Source: Salisapilia sapeloensis (Eukaryota > Oomycota > Peronosporomycetes > Peronosporales > Salisapiliaceae). From it: a DNA stretch of 28,367 nt. The translations under genes and the position numbers were made by a program. Below, piece by piece: positions 25,599 through 28,367 of this stretch (the first letter of the stretch is position 1; each line of letters begins with the position of its first letter). The stretch is from assembly GCA_023334545.1 (NCBI GenBank), contig JAADVB010000231.1, positions 1 to 28,367 on the forward strand, in the 5' to 3' direction. Under the pieces are notes generated by a model. That model did not search any database. It was given only the letters and a program-made list of their open reading frames with translations, and was not told where the DNA came from.

Positions 25599-26918
25599 TT
25601 AGGCGTCGCAGTCAGCTCCATTGTCCGCTACCGGCTTGCTCGGGCTCATCGCCGGCGAGTTACCATCAGCAGCAGGCGCATCAGGGGAAGCACCGTCGGC
25701 AGCAGGCGCCTCGTTGGTGGCGTCATTGACGGCGCTGCCATTTTCGCCTTCGAGCTCCGTTTCGCCTTCAGTGGCAGGGTCCTTGGCAGGGTCCTTGGCA
25801 GGGTCCTTGGCAGGGTCCTTGGCAGGCAGTTCAGGCGTGTAGTCACCACCAGCGGATTCGGCGGCGTCGTTGCTGACATCGCTGTCAGTTTCCGAAGCCG
25901 TATCGTCCGAGGTAGACTTGGCGCTACCGCTGGCGTCGGCGACTGGGTCTGTGACACCACTGACGACACCGGAGAGCACGCCCTTCCAGTCGATGGAGGC
26001 GATGGCCGTCTTGAGCGTGCGGCCGACGTTGAAGATACCGAAGGATCCTTCAACCGTAGCGTCTTCGTCGGCCATCTCGTTCTTCCAGGCCTCGTCAATA
26101 CCTTCGAAGTAGTAGTAATCAATGTCCTTCTCTTCTGCCAACTGGACAAATTCGAGGAGGTACTTAGCAGCATCGGCTTCGCCCGTGGGGCTCGAGTCGT
26201 TGCTGCTACCAGAAGTCGCCCAGCCAGTCTCACTGATCTTGACGGTCTTGCCCAAGGCTTCTGCCTTCACCACGAGCTGTGAGTATCGGTCCCAGAAGTG
26301 GTCGACGGCAACGCTAATGTCCGTCTTCTCCCAGAACGGGAAGTAGTTGGCACTGACAAAGTCAACGGCTTCGATCATCTCTGGGTGGCTCATGTACGAG
26401 TCGCCAATGTCGGCGATGGTGCACGGGATGTCCGGCACGAGCTCCTTGATCTCGTTGTAGTATCCAATCATGACGTCCGCCGTGACGTCTCCACGGTAGA
26501 CAGCTTCACTACCAATGTGGATCTGAGCGATGGCGTCAGCCGTGAGGATACCCTGTTCCTTGAGTGCCTCGAAACGCTTCTTCTCTTCCTCGAAGCCAGC
26601 ACCGTCCTTGCCGACCCAAAGACCAAGGTCCAGCTTGAAGCCCAAGTCAATAGCTTGCGGAATCACATTCGCATCCTGGTCACAGTCCATGAGACTGTAG
26701 AGACGCAGGTTAGTGGAAACCGCACGAAGGAGGCTCAAGTCGGCCGTGATGTCCGCCGCAGCCTTGCATTTCTCTTCAGCAGGTGCCCAGTCCGGTCCAC
26801 AACGACTGTTGTAGTTGATACCACGCAGCGCTAGTCCGTTCAGTTCGGGCAGTTCCAACGAGGCAGAGGCACTAGCGGCGATCGAGCCGAGGGCAATTCC
26901 AGCAGAGATTTGGACCAT
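25599..26918 (-). CDS. Secreted glycoside hydrolase family 17 endo-1,3-beta-glucanase
   Basis: GH17 enzymes cut beta-1,3-glucans, the main wall polymer of oomycetes and many fungi. Single exon, 439 residues from ATG 26918, which begins a convincing signal peptide (MVQISAGIALGSIAASASAS). The catalytic domain spans ~25-330: LRGINYNSRCGPDW near the start, LRLYSLMDCD, KLDLGLWVG, then the acid/base glutamate Glu138 (IHIGSEAVYRGD), SANYFPFWE and the nucleophile Glu230 (KISETGWATSG). The C-terminus (~345-439) is a low-complexity stalk of Ser, Thr, Asp, Ala and Pro with tandem KDPA units and is likely a spacer, possibly for wall attachment; no hydrophobic GPI-type tail is visible. The frame is open to 27128, but the extension would bury the signal peptide. 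It may act in wall remodelling or on host or food-source glucans; which one is open. Confidence 0.93.
   Translation of the reverse strand: MVQISAGIALGSIAASASASLELPELNGLALRGINYNSRCGPDWAPAEEKCKAAADITADLSLLRAVSTNLRLYSLMDCDQDANVIPQAIDLGFKLDLGLWVGKDGAGFEEEKKRFEALKEQGILTADAIAQIHIGSEAVYRGDVTADVMIGYYNEIKELVPDIPCTIADIGDSYMSHPEMIEAVDFVSANYFPFWEKTDISVAVDHFWDRYSQLVVKAEALGKTVKISETGWATSGSSNDSSPTGEADAAKYLLEFVQLAEEKDIDYYYFEGIDEAWKNEMADEDATVEGSFGIFNVGRTLKTAIASIDWKGVLSGVVSGVTDPVADASGSAKSTSDDTASETDSDVSNDAAESAGGDYTPELPAKDPAKDPAKDPAKDPATEGETELEGENGSAVNDATNEAPAADGASPDAPAADGNSPAMSPSKPVADNGADCDA
25773..25820. repeat. Four perfect 12-bp tandem repeats inside the GH17 stalk
   Basis: The unit GGCAGGGTCCTT is repeated four times without mismatch (25773-25820), plus a partial fifth copy. 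On the coding strand it encodes Lys-Asp-Pro-Ala units. The exact identity at the DNA level points to recent copy-number change. Confidence 0.9.
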
Positions 26919-28367
26919 GTTGTCGAGGAGCTTGGGCGTTTGAAGCAAATTGAAGAGTGAGCTGTGGCACGCGTTACAGCTGAGATGGTCGAAGTTCCAT
27001 ATACTCAGAGCTACGTCACTGTCGTTTGGTTGTGGATATCCATTTGGATGCGTACGCTTTCGGATCGCGAAACTGGCGCAAGGTAGACGCCCGTCGTGTT
27101 CACGCGATTGCACCTCTTCGTCCAACATGGCTCATACGAGTTATAAAATAGCTGCGCCGATGAAAGTATCGGTAGTAGAAAGTTGGGATCGTATGGTATG
27201 CGTGTCTATCGTAAATGGTTTTGTCTTCGTCGGACTTGCATCCTTTACTCGCGAGTAGCTAATCGAACGATGCACTACGCTGTGAGAAACTAATTGAACC
27301 GCTGGGTACGACTACACACACGGCGTATCGACTTGTACATCGCGTGAGCTCGATAGGAATAAGATATACTTTCTAAGAGTTGTAACTGAGATATTGACAT
27401 TCAATACAGGCTCATCTATATGACCAGTCTCCAGTTGTAGTCTCAATTCCTTGGATTAAATCTATGTTGATGGTATGGGTGGAGTCCTGCTAGCTGCAAG
27501 CTATCTATGGCTACTGTGTTCTATTGTTGTTCGATATGTGTTAAATCTGGGTTGGGAAAGAGAGGCGGAGTAGCTACTTGCTCTTGGCTTTTTGGCTACA
27601 TAGCTTCGTGCGAGTAGCTGACTTTCTGTTGAACAGACTAGTAGCCAAGCGGGTACATTGGAAACGAAGAAAGGCAATAGAGATGCAGAAGCTAGAGCGA
27701 GTACTCATCCAACAAATGATCCTTCTATATTAAACAGCAGAAATAGGAGCAAGCAGACGGAGCGGCGCATTGACGCAAAGAAAAGCAGTTCAAGCATGCG
27801 CGTGGTAGATGATAGCAACGAGAACGAGCATAATGGCGATGAAACGAGAGGATTGAAATCGTATTTGAACTGACTTGGCCATGTGTCTCCGATATAGCTG
27901 ATCGAAGATAGTCTTCTAAAGAGACATGCATAGTGGGAAGCATCGTATCGTCACTGTACTTTAGCTTCCCAGTAGATCCTTTCAATCCTATAGAAGCTGG
28001 TCTATCTTCACGCTTGACTCAGTCGCGCATTGTCAATCTTGTCAGTTTCTTCAGCTGTAATGATATGCTTCTCACATGGATGCTCATGGTAACACAGACG
28101 TTGTAAGGAAGGGTATGAAAAGAGGATAATCGGGTATGAGTGTACTCGAGGCACGGATCGACCAGCTTGGTCCATAGTCTGTGCCACGTTTGTTCCAACA
28201 CGACTGGCGAAACGCTCCAGAAGCGCTTAAACGGATTAAGGGAGGTGGGTAGACATCGTTTGTGGCGAGTCTAGTACGTTGTGACAGACGTCCTGGTGCT
28301 CTTTGATTACCAGGTTATCCTCTTCTTTGTCTCGTGTCTCTTGTCTTTTACACGCCGTTTCGAAGCA
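26919..28367. other. Right-end non-coding stretch; GH17 upstream region plus unassigned DNA
   Basis: Only short frames are present (71 codons or fewer beyond the GH17 extension) and none looks like a known protein. The part next to 26918 must hold the GH17 promoter and leader. No tRNA, 5S, U6 or transposon ends could be recognised. A small hairpin (CCTGGT 28292-28297 with ACCAGG 28309-28314) lies near the end. The last ~150 bases could be the upstream or downstream flank of a gene outside the window. Confidence 0.55.

Noticed and set aside
26919-27128. N-terminal extension of the GH17 frame by 70 codons
   Set aside because: It would place the signal peptide in the middle of the protein; ATG 26918 gives a normal secreted enzyme.
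27658-27873. A 71-codon basic frame in the right-end stretch
   Set aside because: Low-complexity Asn/Arg/Ser composition, no family likeness and no flanking promoter or splice evidence.

Overview
This window is nuclear DNA from a eukaryotic microbe with a very compact genome. The genes are separated by tens to about a hundred bases. They carry 28 well-supported introns of mostly 49-78 nt, and most donors begin GTA, very often GTAC. The set of genes (a secreted family-17 beta-glucanase, a nuclear 3-methyl-2-oxobutanoate hydroxymethyltransferase with a likely mitochondrial leader, a bacterial-type inositol dehydrogenase, and UNC119, which fits a flagellated organism) points to a stramenopile, most likely an oomycete. 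That placement is inference from gene style and content; no search was possible.

Layout, left to right. The left edge holds the 3' end of an inositol-dehydrogenase-like gene (+). From 0.2 to 6.8 kb come RPN11 (-), a small acidic protein (+), CARNMT1 (-, six exons), LSM5 (+, five exons), mitochondrial ribosomal protein mL54 (-), a TPR protein (+), a VOC/glyoxalase-fold protein (-) and panB (+). From 6.8 to 15.3 kb come a degenerate WW-domain protein (-), a large zinc-ribbon/coiled-coil/Ig/WD40/IQ protein (-), an STI1-domain protein (+), prefoldin 6 (+), the mitochondrial tRNA methylthiotransferase CDK5RAP1 (-), UNC119 (-) and an uncharacterised disordered protein (+). From 15.4 to 16.8 kb come a mitochondrial carrier of the thiamine-pyrophosphate type (-) and a tiny membrane-protein ORF (-). 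The stretch 16.8-18.7 kb is gene-poor, with only weak ORFs and small repeats. From 18.8 to 25.4 kb come a long coiled-coil protein (+), a membrane protein (-), a RAD5/HLTF-type DNA repair translocase (-), the telomere/CST subunit TEN1 (-) and the rRNA-processing protein CGR1 (+). A secreted GH17 glucanase (-) follows at 25.6-26.9 kb. The rest of the window is apparently non-coding.

Seven gene pairs are arranged head-to-head with only 56-109 bases between the start codons, so most promoters here must be bidirectional. The most interesting signal is a set of E2F/DP-like motifs (TTTCCCGC or TTTSSCGC type) that I noticed directly in front of three genes at 18.8-24.9 kb: the coiled-coil protein, the RAD5-like translocase and TEN1. 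Two of these have clear S-phase functions (damage tolerance and telomere replication). The third encodes a KEN box typical of APC/C substrates. Together they suggest a small cell-cycle regulon. Exon boundaries were worked out by hand from splice signals, frame continuity and family alignment, and the spliced lengths divide by three in every case.
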